47,380 bases of DNA from Candidatus Woesearchaeota archaeon (GTDB lineage Archaea > Nanobdellota > Nanobdellia > Woesearchaeales > SKGA01): positions 1 to 47,380 of the forward strand of contig JAIPJP010000008.1 of assembly GCA_021734105.1 (NCBI GenBank), in the 5' to 3' direction. The notes beneath the pieces were generated by a model that was given only the letters and a program-made list of their open reading frames with translations, was not told the DNA's origin and did not search any database. Made by a program: the position numbers and the translations under genes. Below are positions 24,123 to 32,660 of the stretch, piece by piece (the first letter of the stretch is position 1; each line of letters begins with the position of its first letter).

Positions 24123-24767
24123 CTATTCTTTTTTTGTCAGCACTTTATCATGCTCTTTTTTTTCTTCAACCTTAGCATCATTATTAATTGCTTCCTGCTT
24201 TTCTACATGCGGGTTGTTGATATTTTGTTTATCAGCAGTATCTTTTTCTTTCTCGCTCTTTTCTTTATCCTTAGCTTCTTTTGCTGCTTTTGCAGCTTTT
24301 TCTTTTGCTTTAGCCTTGGATTCTTTTCTTTTTGTTATTTCTTTTCGCTTAGCAGATTTTAGAGCGAGTTTTTCATCAATTGCTGATCTTGCTACTTTTG
24401 CATCAAGATTAATAAGTGTAAAATTATTTTTTTCTATAAAGTCAAGTAAAACTATTCGTTTTCTGCCGCCAACAGTGCTTGCAATAATAACACCATCTTT
24501 TTTTGCATTAAGAGTGGTAAAATCTTTTAAATTTGCAACAACGTTTTGTGTTAAACCTTCTTTTGATAAACCACGAACGTCTACAGGCGAACTATATCCT
24601 GTGGAACGAATTTTTGCATAACCTTTTCTGTGAAGTCGCATTTTATTTTGTCGACCTTTAGGTCTTCGCCAACCAGTTCCAACTCGCTTCTTCTTATGAG
24701 CATCATGTCTAGTAAATGTGGGTTTCTTACTCTTGAGTATTTTTCTGATTGCGAGTAGTTGTTTCAT
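24123..24767 (-). CDS. rpl32e: Large-subunit ribosomal protein eL32 with Lys/Glu-rich tail
   Basis: 214 residues. The core (about 1-130) has PTFTRHDAHKKKRVGTGWRR, RPKGRQNKMRLHRKGYAKI and the late IIASTVGGRKRIVLLDFI segment of archaeal L32e. The last 80 residues are an Ala/Lys/Glu repeat-like tail (AKAKEKAAKAAKEAKDKEKS) with further Asn- and Glu-rich sequence, clearly beyond the family's normal length. AGGTGA lies 6 bases before the start. Confidence 0.96.
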   Translation of the reverse strand: MKQLLAIRKILKSKKPTFTRHDAHKKKRVGTGWRRPKGRQNKMRLHRKGYAKIRSTGYSSPVDVRGLSKEGLTQNVVANLKDFTTLNAKKDGVIIASTVGGRKRIVLLDFIEKNNFTLINLDAKVARSAIDEKLALKSAKRKEITKRKESKAKAKEKAAKAAKEAKDKEKSEKEKDTADKQNINNPHVEKQEAINNDAKVEEKKEHDKVLTKKE

Positions 24768-24777
24768 TGATTGTCAC

Positions 24778-25323
24778 CTATAATTTTTTACCATCTTTTT
24801 CTACAATATAAATACCATCTTGAAATCGACGACGATCAAAACCGTTTCGTCTAGTAAGTTTTTCTATAGATGCTGCTGCTTGCGCAACTAATTCTTTGTT
24901 AATACCTGACACCAAAATCATATCTCCATCAAGTTTTACGTCAACACCATCTTTGAAAGTTAACGTTCGAGGAACAGCTTCGCCAATAAAATTTTTTACT
25001 TCCATTCCAGGTCCTTTAATAGAAACATTCATAGGGAAGTGACCTGAACAAACACGTAATTTATACTCATGACCTTTTGTTACACCACAAATAAGATTTT
25101 TTACGTGAGCTTTGAATGTATTTAGCACTTTCTTTTCTGCTTTAGTAAATAGTTTTACATTAAACGTTACACCTTCAGATGCAACACCAACAATAACCTT
25201 GGGATGGATGAGATTTCTTTTTACTTCGCCTTTTGAACCTTTTATTGTTAACACTCCTTGATTTACCTGAGCAGTTACGCCTTCAGGCAGAGGAATTGTT
25301 TCACTTATATTTTCAAATTTCAT
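24778..25323 (-). CDS. rpl6: Large-subunit ribosomal protein uL6
   Basis: 181 residues. Two tandem L6 domains: IPLPEGVTAQVNQGVLTIKG with SKGEVKRNLIHP in the first, and HFPMNVSIKGPGMEVKNFIG with EAVPRTLTFKDGVDV in the second, ending RRRFQDGIYIVEKDGKKL. Length and order are standard; it follows uS8. Confidence 0.98.
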   Translation of the reverse strand: MKFENISETIPLPEGVTAQVNQGVLTIKGSKGEVKRNLIHPKVIVGVASEGVTFNVKLFTKAEKKVLNTFKAHVKNLICGVTKGHEYKLRVCSGHFPMNVSIKGPGMEVKNFIGEAVPRTLTFKDGVDVKLDGDMILVSGINKELVAQAAASIEKLTRRNGFDRRRFQDGIYIVEKDGKKL

Positions 25324-25336
25324 TTTTTTACGATTT

Positions 25337-25729
25337 CTAGTAACAATAACTAATGAGTCGTCCTCCGACGCCTTTTTCTTTTGCTTCTGTGTGAACCATC
25401 AAACCTTGATTTGTGGAAACGATTAATATGCCAAATCCTCTTGCAGGAAGATAACTTTTTTCAAATTTTTCATAATCATCAATTTTAATTGCAAACCTAG
25501 GTTTTACAACACCACAAGCATTTAAATGACCAATAAGATTAATAATAAGATAATTGCCTTTTGCATCGATAACTTCTTCGACAGCCCCAATATATCCTTG
25601 ATTACTCATAATTGCTAATACTTTTTTAATAACATTTGAACTCATTTTTGTTGTTACACGCTGTTTGCCAACGCGTTTAGCGTTATTAATTTGCGATAAT
25701 ATGCTTGCTAAAGGATCGTTTAATGACAT
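25337..25729 (-). CDS. rps8: Small-subunit ribosomal protein uS8
   Basis: 130 residues, the archaeal S8 length. NDPLASILSQINNAKRVGKQ opens the protein, and LPARGFGILIVSTNQGLMVH then EAKEKGVGGRLISYCY close it. It binds the central domain of 16S rRNA and in many species its mRNA; the gene follows uS14. Confidence 0.97.
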   Translation of the reverse strand: MSLNDPLASILSQINNAKRVGKQRVTTKMSSNVIKKVLAIMSNQGYIGAVEEVIDAKGNYLIINLIGHLNACGVVKPRFAIKIDDYEKFEKSYLPARGFGILIVSTNQGLMVHTEAKEKGVGGRLISYCY

Positions 25730-25741
25730 TTTCTTTTTCTC

Positions 25742-25972
25742 CTAATCAAATTTTTTAAAACCGAGTTTTAGTGCATTATCTCGAAAGCATTGACGACATA
25801 TACTCATGCCGTATTTTGAAATGTGACCGCCTGTTCGTCCACAAACTTCGCATTTTTTGGTTGACTCACCAAATTTTCTTTCTCGTGGAAGATTGTGTTT
25901 AAGATACTTTTGGTGTTTGCCTGGCTTTTTGCCAATTTGTTTGAGTACTTTTGTATGGTCTGATGTGGTCAT
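25742..25972 (-). CDS. rps14: Small-subunit ribosomal protein uS14, zinc-binding type
   Basis: 76 residues from ATG 25972, 2 bases from the uL5 stop; a longer frame into uL5 is rejected. Zinc ligands are CEVC and CRQC around the RTGGHISKYGMSI turn, followed by the conserved FRDNALKLGFKKFD end. This is the short zinc form usual in archaea. Confidence 0.96.
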   Translation of the reverse strand: MTTSDHTKVLKQIGKKPGKHQKYLKHNLPRERKFGESTKKCEVCGRTGGHISKYGMSICRQCFRDNALKLGFKKFD

Positions 25973-25973
25973 C

Positions 25974-26483
25974 TTATTCCTCCATTGCAACACCGAAGTT
26001 ATCGGCCATGAATTTAATCGCATCTTCTTTGGTAATAAGGTGTGATTTTCCTACAGCTACTTTTTTCACTTTTCTTTTCTTTACTCTAAAACCAGGTCTG
26101 GATAAAGTAAGGGAAACTTGTAAACCTAAAATTCCAATTTCAGTATCGTACTTAACTTCTGGAATATCAACATACTCATGAATACCAAATGAAATATTAC
26201 CATAATTATCAAACCAAGATGATTTTATTTTATTTTCTTTTGCTGCAAGTAATCGTTTTACTAAATCTTTTGTTTCATCTCCTCGAAGAGTTATTTTTGC
26301 TCCAATTGGAAGTCCTGGTCGAAGACCCCATGCTGCTAGTCTTTTGTTAGTGATAGTTTGCACTGGGTCAATGCCTGTGATATTTTTGAGGAGTTTAACA
26401 GCTCTTTGAAGGACTTTTTCATCTCGTCCAGCGCCGACGTTGAGTGTTAATTTCTCAATTTTAATTTCTTTCATCACATTCAT
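25974..26483 (-). CDS. rpl5: Large-subunit ribosomal protein uL5
   Basis: 169 residues from ATG 26483; ATG 26474 (MKEIKIEKLTLNVGAG) is equally possible because neither has a clear ribosome-binding site. Diagnostic parts are ITNKRLAAWGLRPGLPIGAK, VTLRGDE-like strand and SFGIHEYVDIPEVKYDTEIG. It binds 5S rRNA at the central protuberance. Confidence 0.96.
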   Translation of the reverse strand: MNVMKEIKIEKLTLNVGAGRDEKVLQRAVKLLKNITGIDPVQTITNKRLAAWGLRPGLPIGAKITLRGDETKDLVKRLLAAKENKIKSSWFDNYGNISFGIHEYVDIPEVKYDTEIGILGLQVSLTLSRPGFRVKKRKVKKVAVGKSHLITKEDAIKFMADNFGVAMEE

Positions 26484-26485
26484 TT

Positions 26486-27175
26486 TTATTGCACCGTAAT
26501 AAGTGATTTTTCTTTACCGACAACAACTACAGATTCTTTTTTAGTTTTGAATAGAACATTATCTATTTTTACTGTAATCGTAGATGCTTCAATGGACTCA
26601 ATAACAGCAATTTTGCCCACGTGAGATCCGCTTTCAAGGAAAATTAAAGCTCCTTTTTGCAAAGCAAGATGATTTATAATTTTTTGCGATGGCAAATCAA
26701 CAATTAATGAATCGCCAACTTTGTACGTATCTTTATCAACAAGAACATTTCGTCCATCAATAAGATTAAGCTGCATCTTCCCTTTTCTAAGAGCTGTTTT
26801 ACCGATAATTTTACACACCTTCTGGCTTGCTTCTTTATCATCTACTTTAACAACAGCTAATTTACTTTTCTGGGTAATTGTTAAACGATAATATTCTTTA
26901 ACTTTAGGAAGAGAAACTACTCCAAAAAGCCCTACAGGTTGTTTATTATCATGAACGGCTCGACCATCAATAAGACAATCTTTGTTATGTAAGATAAACT
27001 TCACTTCTTTTGTGGTATTTGCAACTTTAATTAGGTCTCTTAAAACAACGGTAAGTGGTAGATGATGATATTTGTTGTTTGGTCCGGGATGAGGCCGAGC
27101 TACAAAGGGTAATGTTTTTTTGCTAATAGGCCATGTCCTTGGAGATGCTAATCGTTTCAAATGTTGTTTTACCAT
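26486..27175 (-). CDS. rps4e: Small-subunit ribosomal protein eS4
   Basis: 229 residues. The S4 RNA-binding domain and KOW part of archaeal S4e are recognisable: HLKRLASPRTWPISKKTLPF, RPHPGPNNKYHHLPLTVVLR, DCLIDGRAVHDNKQPVGLFG and a C-terminal VGKIAVIESIE strand. It precedes uL5 and starts 3 bases after uL24. Confidence 0.97.
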   Translation of the reverse strand: MVKQHLKRLASPRTWPISKKTLPFVARPHPGPNNKYHHLPLTVVLRDLIKVANTTKEVKFILHNKDCLIDGRAVHDNKQPVGLFGVVSLPKVKEYYRLTITQKSKLAVVKVDDKEASQKVCKIIGKTALRKGKMQLNLIDGRNVLVDKDTYKVGDSLIVDLPSQKIINHLALQKGALIFLESGSHVGKIAVIESIEASTITVKIDNVLFKTKKESVVVVGKEKSLITVQ

Positions 27176-27177
27176 TT

Positions 27178-27561
27178 TTATTTCTCTTCAGTTTTTTGTT
27201 TTTTGAATCGTCGCTTATCTTCTGCTAAACTAATAAGCTGTAAATTTGATGGATGCAAAGGATAGGGAACTTTTCCACCGTCTTTTTTTACTATTTCAAT
27301 TCCTGTAACAAATACTTGTTCACGAACAGGAGAAACTTTTTCTACGGTTCCAGATTGTCCTTTAAACGAACCTCGAAGCGCTTTTACTTTATCGCCTTTT
27401 CGTACACGAACAGCACGCGTTTCATGTTTTTTTCGTAAGTCTTTTGCCAAAGATACATTCATGAATTTACTACGGATATGTGCTGGGGCGTTAAACCGAT
27501 ACTTACGTTGTTTGCGCGGTTGTACGCTTTTGATCCATTCAATTGAAAATCCTGATTTCAT
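27178..27561 (-). CDS. rpl24: Large-subunit ribosomal protein uL24
   Basis: 127 residues. SVQPRKQRKYRFNAPAHIRS and VRVRKGDKVKALRGSFKGQS (KOW motif) with GTVEKVSPVREQVFVTGIEI define L24. AAAGGT precedes the start. The tail is Lys/Arg-rich. Confidence 0.97.
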   Translation of the reverse strand: MKSGFSIEWIKSVQPRKQRKYRFNAPAHIRSKFMNVSLAKDLRKKHETRAVRVRKGDKVKALRGSFKGQSGTVEKVSPVREQVFVTGIEIVKKDGGKVPYPLHPSNLQLISLAEDKRRFKKQKTEEK

Positions 27562-27576
27562 TTTTTATACCTTTTT

Positions 27577-27978
27577 TTATATAATAGTGTTTGCTACTTT
27601 TGCAACGGCTGGCCATTTATTTGCAGCTTCTTTTGCAATTGGTCCTTTGAAAATTGTTCCTTTCGGATTACCTTTTTCATCTTTAAGTACAACTGCGGAG
27701 TTATCTTCAAAAGTTACTCGAGTTCCATCAGGTCTTCGATATTCTTTTTTCTGACGCACAATAATTGCAAAAACAACTGTTTTTCTCATATCAGGTCTGC
27801 CTTTTTTTACAGATGCAATCACCATATCGCCAACACCTGCACCAGGTACTCGACCTTTTACGGTTTTTTTTCGCTTTACACCTGTAATTTTGATAACTTT
27901 CGCTCCAGAGTTATCACAGGTTTCAATGATTGAGCCTGTTTGTAAGCCCTCTGTTATTTTTGCTTTGACTGCTTTCAT
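27577..27978 (-). CDS. rpl14: Large-subunit ribosomal protein uL14
   Basis: 133 residues from ATG 27978 (MKAVKAKITEGLQTGSIIET); a longer opening overlaps uS17 and is rejected. CDNSGAKVIKITGVKRKKTV and RVPGAGVGDMVIASVKKGRP are the L14 core, and the IFKGPIAKEAANKWPAVAKV end matches the archaeal form. It contacts eL24/uL19-type proteins at the subunit interface. Confidence 0.97.
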   Translation of the reverse strand: MKAVKAKITEGLQTGSIIETCDNSGAKVIKITGVKRKKTVKGRVPGAGVGDMVIASVKKGRPDMRKTVVFAIIVRQKKEYRRPDGTRVTFEDNSAVVLKDEKGNPKGTIFKGPIAKEAANKWPAVAKVANTII

Positions 27979-27979
27979 T

Positions 27980-28243
27980 TTACTCTGCCTTTTGCACAAT
28001 TTCGATTACAATGAAATTTTTAGTTTTTGAAAGAGGTTTTGTTTCTTGAATTTTAACGATGTCTCCTTCCTGAGCATGTATCTCTTCTGGATTGTGCGCT
28101 GCAACTTTTGATCGTCGTTTTTCAAAACGTTCGTATTTAGGAATTTGAACTCGCCGTTCCCATTCTACAACAACAGTATGGTGCATTTTAGCACTAACAA
28201 CTTTTCCTGTGAATGTTTTTCCTCTTACGCTGATGTTGTTCAT
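27980..28243 (-). CDS. rps17: Small-subunit ribosomal protein uS17
   Basis: 87 residues. RGKTFTGKVVSAKMHHTVVV and RRVQIPKYERFEKRRSKVAA with DIVKIQETKPLSKTKNFIVI make an OB-fold S17. Its start overlaps the end of the RNase P protein gene by 4 bases. Confidence 0.97.
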   Translation of the reverse strand: MNNISVRGKTFTGKVVSAKMHHTVVVEWERRVQIPKYERFEKRRSKVAAHNPEEIHAQEGDIVKIQETKPLSKTKNFIVIEIVQKAE

Positions 28244-28485
28244 TGTTTTTTTCCTCTTGATTTGATTCGATCTTCGGTTCGTTTTACGATGGTTTCTCCG
28301 TTGATCTTTTTTTGGTTAATAGTAAATGTCACGCCCGATTTAAGGATGGTTTTTTCAACCCCGTCGACAAGTAACGCCATTGTGTTTTTTGTTTCGTTAA
28401 CAATAATGCCCTTAAGACCGACATAGGACTTATTTTTTGCCTCCAATATCGTGCATTTTTTTCCGATGTAATTCTCACTTTCCAC
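28240..28485 (-). CDS. rnp1: Ribonuclease P protein component 1 (Rpp29/Pop4)
   Basis: 81 residues. It matches archaeal Rnp1, the Sm-like protein that binds the RNase P RNA specificity domain: GKKCTILEAKNKSYVGLKGI, VNETKNTMALLVDGVEKTIL and VKRTEDRIKSRGKKQ at the end. This position between aIF1 and uS17 is standard in archaeal operons. It overlaps both neighbours by a few bases, indicating tight translational coupling. The RNase P RNA is not in the window. Confidence 0.93.
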   Translation of the reverse strand: MESENYIGKKCTILEAKNKSYVGLKGIIVNETKNTMALLVDGVEKTILKSGVTFTINQKKINGETIVKRTEDRIKSRGKKQ

Positions 28486-28792
28486 TTTTCAATTGAATGG
28501 TTTCTGGCGCAAACCCAAATTCGACCAACGCATCTTTTATTGTTTTGATGTGGTTTCCTTGAAGTTCAATAACATCTTTTTTTGCAGTTCCCCCGCATGC
28601 GAATTTGTTCTTTAATTTTTTTGCAACATCTTTGATATTGATTTCGCTTGCGTTGATACCTTCGATAATGGTATATTGTTTGCCAAATTTCTTTTTAATG
28701 ATGGCAACTGTTATCTTTTGATTTTCTTTTGCTATATTATCCCATGCGGAAAGTTCCTTGGGAAGACCTGTTATGGGGTCAAATTCAACCAT
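28475..28792 (-). CDS. Translation initiation factor aIF1 (SUI1 family)
   Basis: 105 residues. The SUI1 fold is clear: FDPITGLPKEL with WDNI at the start, ITVAIIKKKFGKQYTIIEGI, the NKFACGGTAKKDVIELQGNH loop that reaches the P site, and IKDALVEFGFAPETIQL. It monitors start-codon selection on the small subunit. The Cys in FACGGT is usual. It overlaps uL29 by 8 bases and Rpp29 by 11 bases. Confidence 0.95.
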   Translation of the reverse strand: MVEFDPITGLPKELSAWDNIAKENQKITVAIIKKKFGKQYTIIEGINASEINIKDVAKKLKNKFACGGTAKKDVIELQGNHIKTIKDALVEFGFAPETIQLKSGK

Positions 28793-28985
28793 TGTTTGGT
28801 GTTTCCTCGTTTTTTAGCGCAGATAATTTTGCTATTGTGCGCTTTAATTGTTTTATCTGACCAGGACTTTTTAATGTTGTTCCTGTAATCACTTGGCCAT
28901 TGAGTTTGATAAGTTCTTGTTTTGCTTCAAGAAATTTTTTTTCTTTGTCAGCTGCGCTAAGAGCTTTTAAATCTTTAAACTTCAT
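28785..28985 (-). CDS. rpl29: Large-subunit ribosomal protein uL29
   Basis: 66 residues, two-helix protein near the exit tunnel. KFKDLKALSAADKEKKFLEA and KQELIKLNGQVITGTTLKSP, then GQIKQLKRTIAKLSALKNEE, match L29. The start overlaps the uS3 stop (28982) and the stop overlaps aIF1. Confidence 0.95.
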   Translation of the reverse strand: MKFKDLKALSAADKEKKFLEAKQELIKLNGQVITGTTLKSPGQIKQLKRTIAKLSALKNEETPNNG

Positions 28986-29806
28986 TCTTCCTTAGCCTCC
29001 ACTTTATCGTTGTTCGGCTTCTTATCAGTTTCTTTTGATTCTTCTTTTTTAGTAACTTTTTTTGATGATTTTTTAGTAGTTTTTTTCGTTGACTTCTTTG
29101 TTGTAGCTTTCGGCTTTTCAACGCTTTTATTCTTAACATCATCTACTGATTCTTCATCAGGCAGTATTTTTGTTTCTACTTCTTCAACAATGGGTCCAGC
29201 TAAAGCATCTTCGTCATTAAACGTAATTTGATCGGGGAGTTTGGTTGTTCCAGGCATAATTCTCACTTGTACGCCAACAATCCCTGTTTTAAGTTTTGCA
29301 AATTCCTTTGCTGTATCAACACCTGTAATTGCCAAATCGCCACACTTCTTCATATAGCCATCAACAAATCGCCATGTTTTTGCACGAGAAGAAGGAATTT
29401 TTCCTGAAATGAGTATTTCTACACCAAGTGCTCCTGCTCGCATAACTGATTCTAAAGTTTTATGACCAATGCCTTTGAAACGTTGTGTACCAAATCGTTC
29501 TAATTGATTAACGATCATTTCGGCTATAACACCTGCATCAAGACTAAAATCAGTAATTTCTTCGATTTCAATTTGAGGATTTTCGAGCTGAAACTGTTCT
29601 CTGAGTTCTCTTGTAAGTCTTTGAATAGTAGCGCCACCACGACCAACTACAAGGCCAGGTCTGCTAGCGGAAATAATAATTTTTTCTCCAAGGCTTGTTC
29701 TTTGAAGTTTTACATTGCTAAGGCCAACTCTGCTTAATTCTTTTTTAACATATTCCTTGATTTGGAACTCCTTGAAATTTTGTGCGATGAATTTTCTCTC
29801 AATCAA
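28982..29806 (-). CDS. rps3: Small-subunit ribosomal protein uS3 with Lys/Thr-rich tail
   Basis: 274 residues from TTG 29806. GAGGTGG lies about 7 bases upstream, and the frame then reads IERKFIAQNFKEFQIKEYVK as in archaeal S3; the in-frame GTG at 29815 is within the ribosome-binding site. KH domain SRPGLVVGRGGATIQRLTRE and the C-terminal half GIVGVQVRIMPGTTKLPDQI are clear. The last 65 residues, ATTKKSTKKTTKKSSKKVTK and more, are a basic then acidic low-complexity tail. Confidence 0.95.
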   Translation of the reverse strand: MIERKFIAQNFKEFQIKEYVKKELSRVGLSNVKLQRTSLGEKIIISASRPGLVVGRGGATIQRLTRELREQFQLENPQIEIEEITDFSLDAGVIAEMIVNQLERFGTQRFKGIGHKTLESVMRAGALGVEILISGKIPSSRAKTWRFVDGYMKKCGDLAITGVDTAKEFAKLKTGIVGVQVRIMPGTTKLPDQITFNDEDALAGPIVEEVETKILPDEESVDDVKNKSVEKPKATTKKSTKKTTKKSSKKVTKKEESKETDKKPNNDKVEAKEE

Positions 29807-29857
29807 AAAAACCACCTCGGTTTTTTTGGTGTTCCAAAAATTTTATTTTTGTAACAA

Positions 29858-30472
29858 TCATTGTTTAGCCTCCGGCTCTTCATCAACAGATTTCTCTTCT
29901 GCTGTAGGTGATTTTGTTTGAATAGATAATTCTTTTTCTTCTAAAACTTTTTCTGATTGTGTTTCTGATTCTACTTTTGTTTCTAGTTTAGGAATGGTGG
30001 ATTTTGATTGTTGAGAGGATTTTTTCTTGGGGGATTTTTCTTTTACTTCAACTTCTTGTAAAACGACTTCAATATGTGTTCTTTTCATTACTCGTCGTCG
30101 TTGGCGTCCTTGATGCATAGGAGTTGCAGCTTTATGAGCGCAAATATGAATTAGTTTTAATTCTTCGGCAAGACCTTTGTTTGCAGCGTTGGAAAGAGCT
30201 GATTTAATAACATCACCAATTGCTCGTGCTGCTTTAAGAGGATAACGACCTGAAGCCATACCTGGTCTGTGACCTACACCATCAGTAAACCGTGTAAAAG
30301 GAACTGCTTCTTCTTTTCTTTCTACACGAGCAAGAAAAGCAATAGCTTTGTCAGCATTCATACCACGAACTTTATTACAAATGTTAATTGCAGTTTTCAC
30401 AGAAATATCTAGGTTAGAACCATATGCTTTTGCCGTGTCGCTGCCAACATTTTTAAATGTGTAGTTCGTCAT
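29858..30472 (-). CDS. rpl22: Large-subunit ribosomal protein uL22 with acidic tail
   Basis: 204 residues. The core has KAYGSNLDISVKTAINICNK, the AVPFTRFTDGVGHRPGMASG block (archaeal form) and HICAHKAATPMHQGRQRRRV in the tunnel-lining hook region. About 50 extra residues rich in Ser, Lys and Glu follow (TIPKLETKVESETQSEKVLE). It lines the exit tunnel. Confidence 0.96.
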   Translation of the reverse strand: MTNYTFKNVGSDTAKAYGSNLDISVKTAINICNKVRGMNADKAIAFLARVERKEEAVPFTRFTDGVGHRPGMASGRYPLKAARAIGDVIKSALSNAANKGLAEELKLIHICAHKAATPMHQGRQRRRVMKRTHIEVVLQEVEVKEKSPKKKSSQQSKSTIPKLETKVESETQSEKVLEEKELSIQTKSPTAEEKSVDEEPEAKQ

Positions 30473-30482
30473 TTTTTAATCC

Positions 30483-30845
30483 TTATTTTTTAGGTTTGTT
30501 TGTTACACCAACACTGGTGTGTGATGCTCTTTTTCTGGTTAAAGCGAAATCGCCAAGATAGTGACCAAGCATTTCTTCTTGAATTATAATTGCTTCAAAA
30601 CTTTTACCTGTATGTACTTGAATAGTTTTTCCCACCATTATTGGTAAAATAACCATGTCGCGCAGATGCGTTTTAACATTATTTTTCTTTTGCAGTTTTG
30701 CAATAAGCTTTTTCTTCTCGTCGCTAAAACCTCTTTTAAAAGAGCGTCGCTGACGGGTTGGAAGTAACAACATGAACTCGTCAATAGATAATTCTTTGAG
30801 TTCTTCAATTGTTTTTCCTTTGAATTTGAAAATTTTTAGTGCCAT
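30483..30845 (-). CDS. rps19: Small-subunit ribosomal protein uS19
   Basis: 120 residues. LSIDEFMLLLPTRQRRSFKR opens the archaeal form, and HLRDMVILPIMVGKTIQVHT with LGDFALTRKRASHTSVGVTN closes the S19 core. The head-domain protein binds 16S rRNA with uS13. Confidence 0.97.
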   Translation of the reverse strand: MALKIFKFKGKTIEELKELSIDEFMLLLPTRQRRSFKRGFSDEKKKLIAKLQKKNNVKTHLRDMVILPIMVGKTIQVHTGKSFEAIIIQEEMLGHYLGDFALTRKRASHTSVGVTNKPKK

Positions 30846-30857
30846 TTTATATTAACC

Positions 30858-31568
30858 TTAAATCCTTTTTCCTCGAGCTCGACCAGTTTTTCGAGGTCTG
30901 ATTGCACCAACAAGTCGTCCAGGTGGAGCATTCTTAGGTGCTGGTTTAGCTTTTGATTTTCTTAATGTTCTCTTGTTACCGAATGGATGCGCAACTGCGT
31001 TCATAGCGCTTGCAGACACAACTGGCCAGTATTTATTACGAGCTTTAGCTGCATAAAATTTCTTACCTGCTTTAAGGAATGGTTTCTCAACGCGTCCGCC
31101 ACCTGCAGCAACGCCAATGGTTGCTCTACAATCAGGATGAAATTTCTTTTGTTTACGTGATGGTAATTGAATAGTAACTCCGTCTTTTGCCTTTGAAATA
31201 ACTCTTGCTGTAGTTCCACTACCACGAACAAATTTGCCGCCATCATTTGGTCTGCCTTCAATATTAAATATAGCAACACCTTCAGGAATATCTTTTAATG
31301 CAAGAACATTTCCATGAGCAAGAGGAGCATCTTGCATCTTGATTTCATCACCAACTGCAATTCCTTCTGCAGCAATAGTGTAACCCGCAATACCATCTTC
31401 ATAAAAAACTTGTGCTAAAGGAGCCGTGTGACCTGCACAATGAACAATATCTACAACTACAGCGCTTTCTTTAGCTAAAACTTTTGCCTCTCCTTTAAAC
31501 TTAAAGGATGGAGCTGTAAAGGTTGCTTTACCTTTACCTCGTTTTTGTGCTGTAATTGGTTTTCCCAT
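30858..31568 (-). CDS. rpl2: Large-subunit ribosomal protein uL2
   Basis: 236 residues. It is the archaeal L2 form: GKPITAQKRGKGKATFTAPS start, VVDIVHCAGHTAPLAQVFYE, then RKQKKFHPDCRATIGVAAGG and the essential SASAMNAVAHPFGNKRTL near the peptidyl-transferase centre. AAGGAAA precedes the start. Confidence 0.98.
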   Translation of the reverse strand: MGKPITAQKRGKGKATFTAPSFKFKGEAKVLAKESAVVVDIVHCAGHTAPLAQVFYEDGIAGYTIAAEGIAVGDEIKMQDAPLAHGNVLALKDIPEGVAIFNIEGRPNDGGKFVRGSGTTARVISKAKDGVTIQLPSRKQKKFHPDCRATIGVAAGGGRVEKPFLKAGKKFYAAKARNKYWPVVSASAMNAVAHPFGNKRTLRKSKAKPAPKNAPPGRLVGAIRPRKTGRARGKRI

Positions 31569-31578
31569 TCTCTTTTCC

Positions 31579-31824
31579 TTACATGAGTTCTAGTTTTGTT
31601 GCGATGTCAACTGCAGGCGTTTCGTCTGTGAACGTAACATACGCTTTCTTTTTTGAATCAGGACCGATGAACGTATTTACTTTTTTTACTTTAGCTTTAA
31701 ACAAGAGTTCAATTTCTGCTTTAATTTCTGCTTTTGTTGCTTTTTGATCAACAATGAATACGAGTTTATTTTCACTTTCCATTAAACGGATAGCTTTTTC
31801 TGTTGAAAGCGGTGCTTTAATCAT
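31579..31824 (-). CDS. rpl23: Large-subunit ribosomal protein uL23
   Basis: 81 residues. IKAPLSTEKAIRLMESENKL and VFIVDQKATKAEIKAEIELL, then FKAKVKKVNTFIGPDSKKKA, are L23; it sits at the tunnel exit and docks SRP and the translocon. The start overlaps the uL4 stop by 4 bases (31821). Confidence 0.97.
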   Translation of the reverse strand: MIKAPLSTEKAIRLMESENKLVFIVDQKATKAEIKAEIELLFKAKVKKVNTFIGPDSKKKAYVTFTDETPAVDIATKLELM

Positions 31825-32651
31825 TGGACAACACCTTTCTTTTTGTCAAGAAATAATTGTTGCTCTTTGAGCACATCTAGAGCAATGTCTGTAAATAGCG
31901 TTACGCGTCCAACATGTGTTCCTGGCGCGAGGAGCTCTGCGTTTAATGCATTTACTGGAACTACATCGGTCCCAGGAAGATTTGCTCCTGCTTTAAGAAG
32001 CGGACAATCTTTTGAAACAACAAATAATACGGATTTTTTAGTAATAGTTTTTCGACCGCGTGCTTTACCTTTACCTGCACGAATACTCGTTATATTTGCG
32101 CGTTCAAGTTCTCGTGTAAAACCAAGCGCTTGTAATGCAGCTACAACATCTTTTGTTTTTGCTAACTCTTCAAAAGAAGCATCGAGTGCTAAAGGATAAC
32201 TTGCTGGAATGTGATGACCCCGAGCTTTTACAAGATTTGCATCAACGGATGCTGCTAAAGCACTTCTAATTGCCTTTCTTTTTTCTCGGGTGTTAATTTT
32301 TTGATCCCATTCTTTTTCCGCTTTAGGAGGATGAGCTCGACGACCACCAACAGTTTGTGGCGCGGTTGCTCCGACATAATAAAATCGCGTACCTCGACGA
32401 TTCAAAACTTTTCGAGGAGTTCGGGACTGACCAATACCATATGTGCTTTTGTATTTATGTCGTCGTTTTGAAAGGAAAGATGAATATCGTTGACCAGCAC
32501 CAGGCATAGCGCCATATTTTTGTCTACGTGCTGCTTGCAAGGAAAGAACTGCTCGTTTGACAAGGTCTATTCTTACCGGCTCATTAAATTGAACTGGCAA
32601 GTCTACTGATTTTTTTTCAGTATTTGCTTTGTCAAAAACTTTTATTTTCAT
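31821..32651 (-). CDS. rpl4: Large-subunit ribosomal protein uL4
   Basis: 276 residues of the archaeal/eukaryotic L4 type. AGQRYSSFLSKRRHKYKSTY and RTPRKVLNRRGTRFYYVGAT belong to the tunnel loop; GGRRAHPPKAEKEWDQKINT, then AIRSALAASVDANLVKARGH and NITSIRAGKGKARGRKTITK, follow in the expected order. Confidence 0.97.
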   Translation of the reverse strand: MKIKVFDKANTEKKSVDLPVQFNEPVRIDLVKRAVLSLQAARRQKYGAMPGAGQRYSSFLSKRRHKYKSTYGIGQSRTPRKVLNRRGTRFYYVGATAPQTVGGRRAHPPKAEKEWDQKINTREKRKAIRSALAASVDANLVKARGHHIPASYPLALDASFEELAKTKDVVAALQALGFTRELERANITSIRAGKGKARGRKTITKKSVLFVVSKDCPLLKAGANLPGTDVVPVNALNAELLAPGTHVGRVTLFTDIALDVLKEQQLFLDKKKGVVQ

Positions 32652-32660
32652 TTATTCACC

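Noticed and set aside
24022-24621. 199-aa Ser/Phe-rich open frame on the + strand
   Set aside because: It is the antisense of the eL32 gene and its Lys/Glu-rich tail; no independent coding sign.
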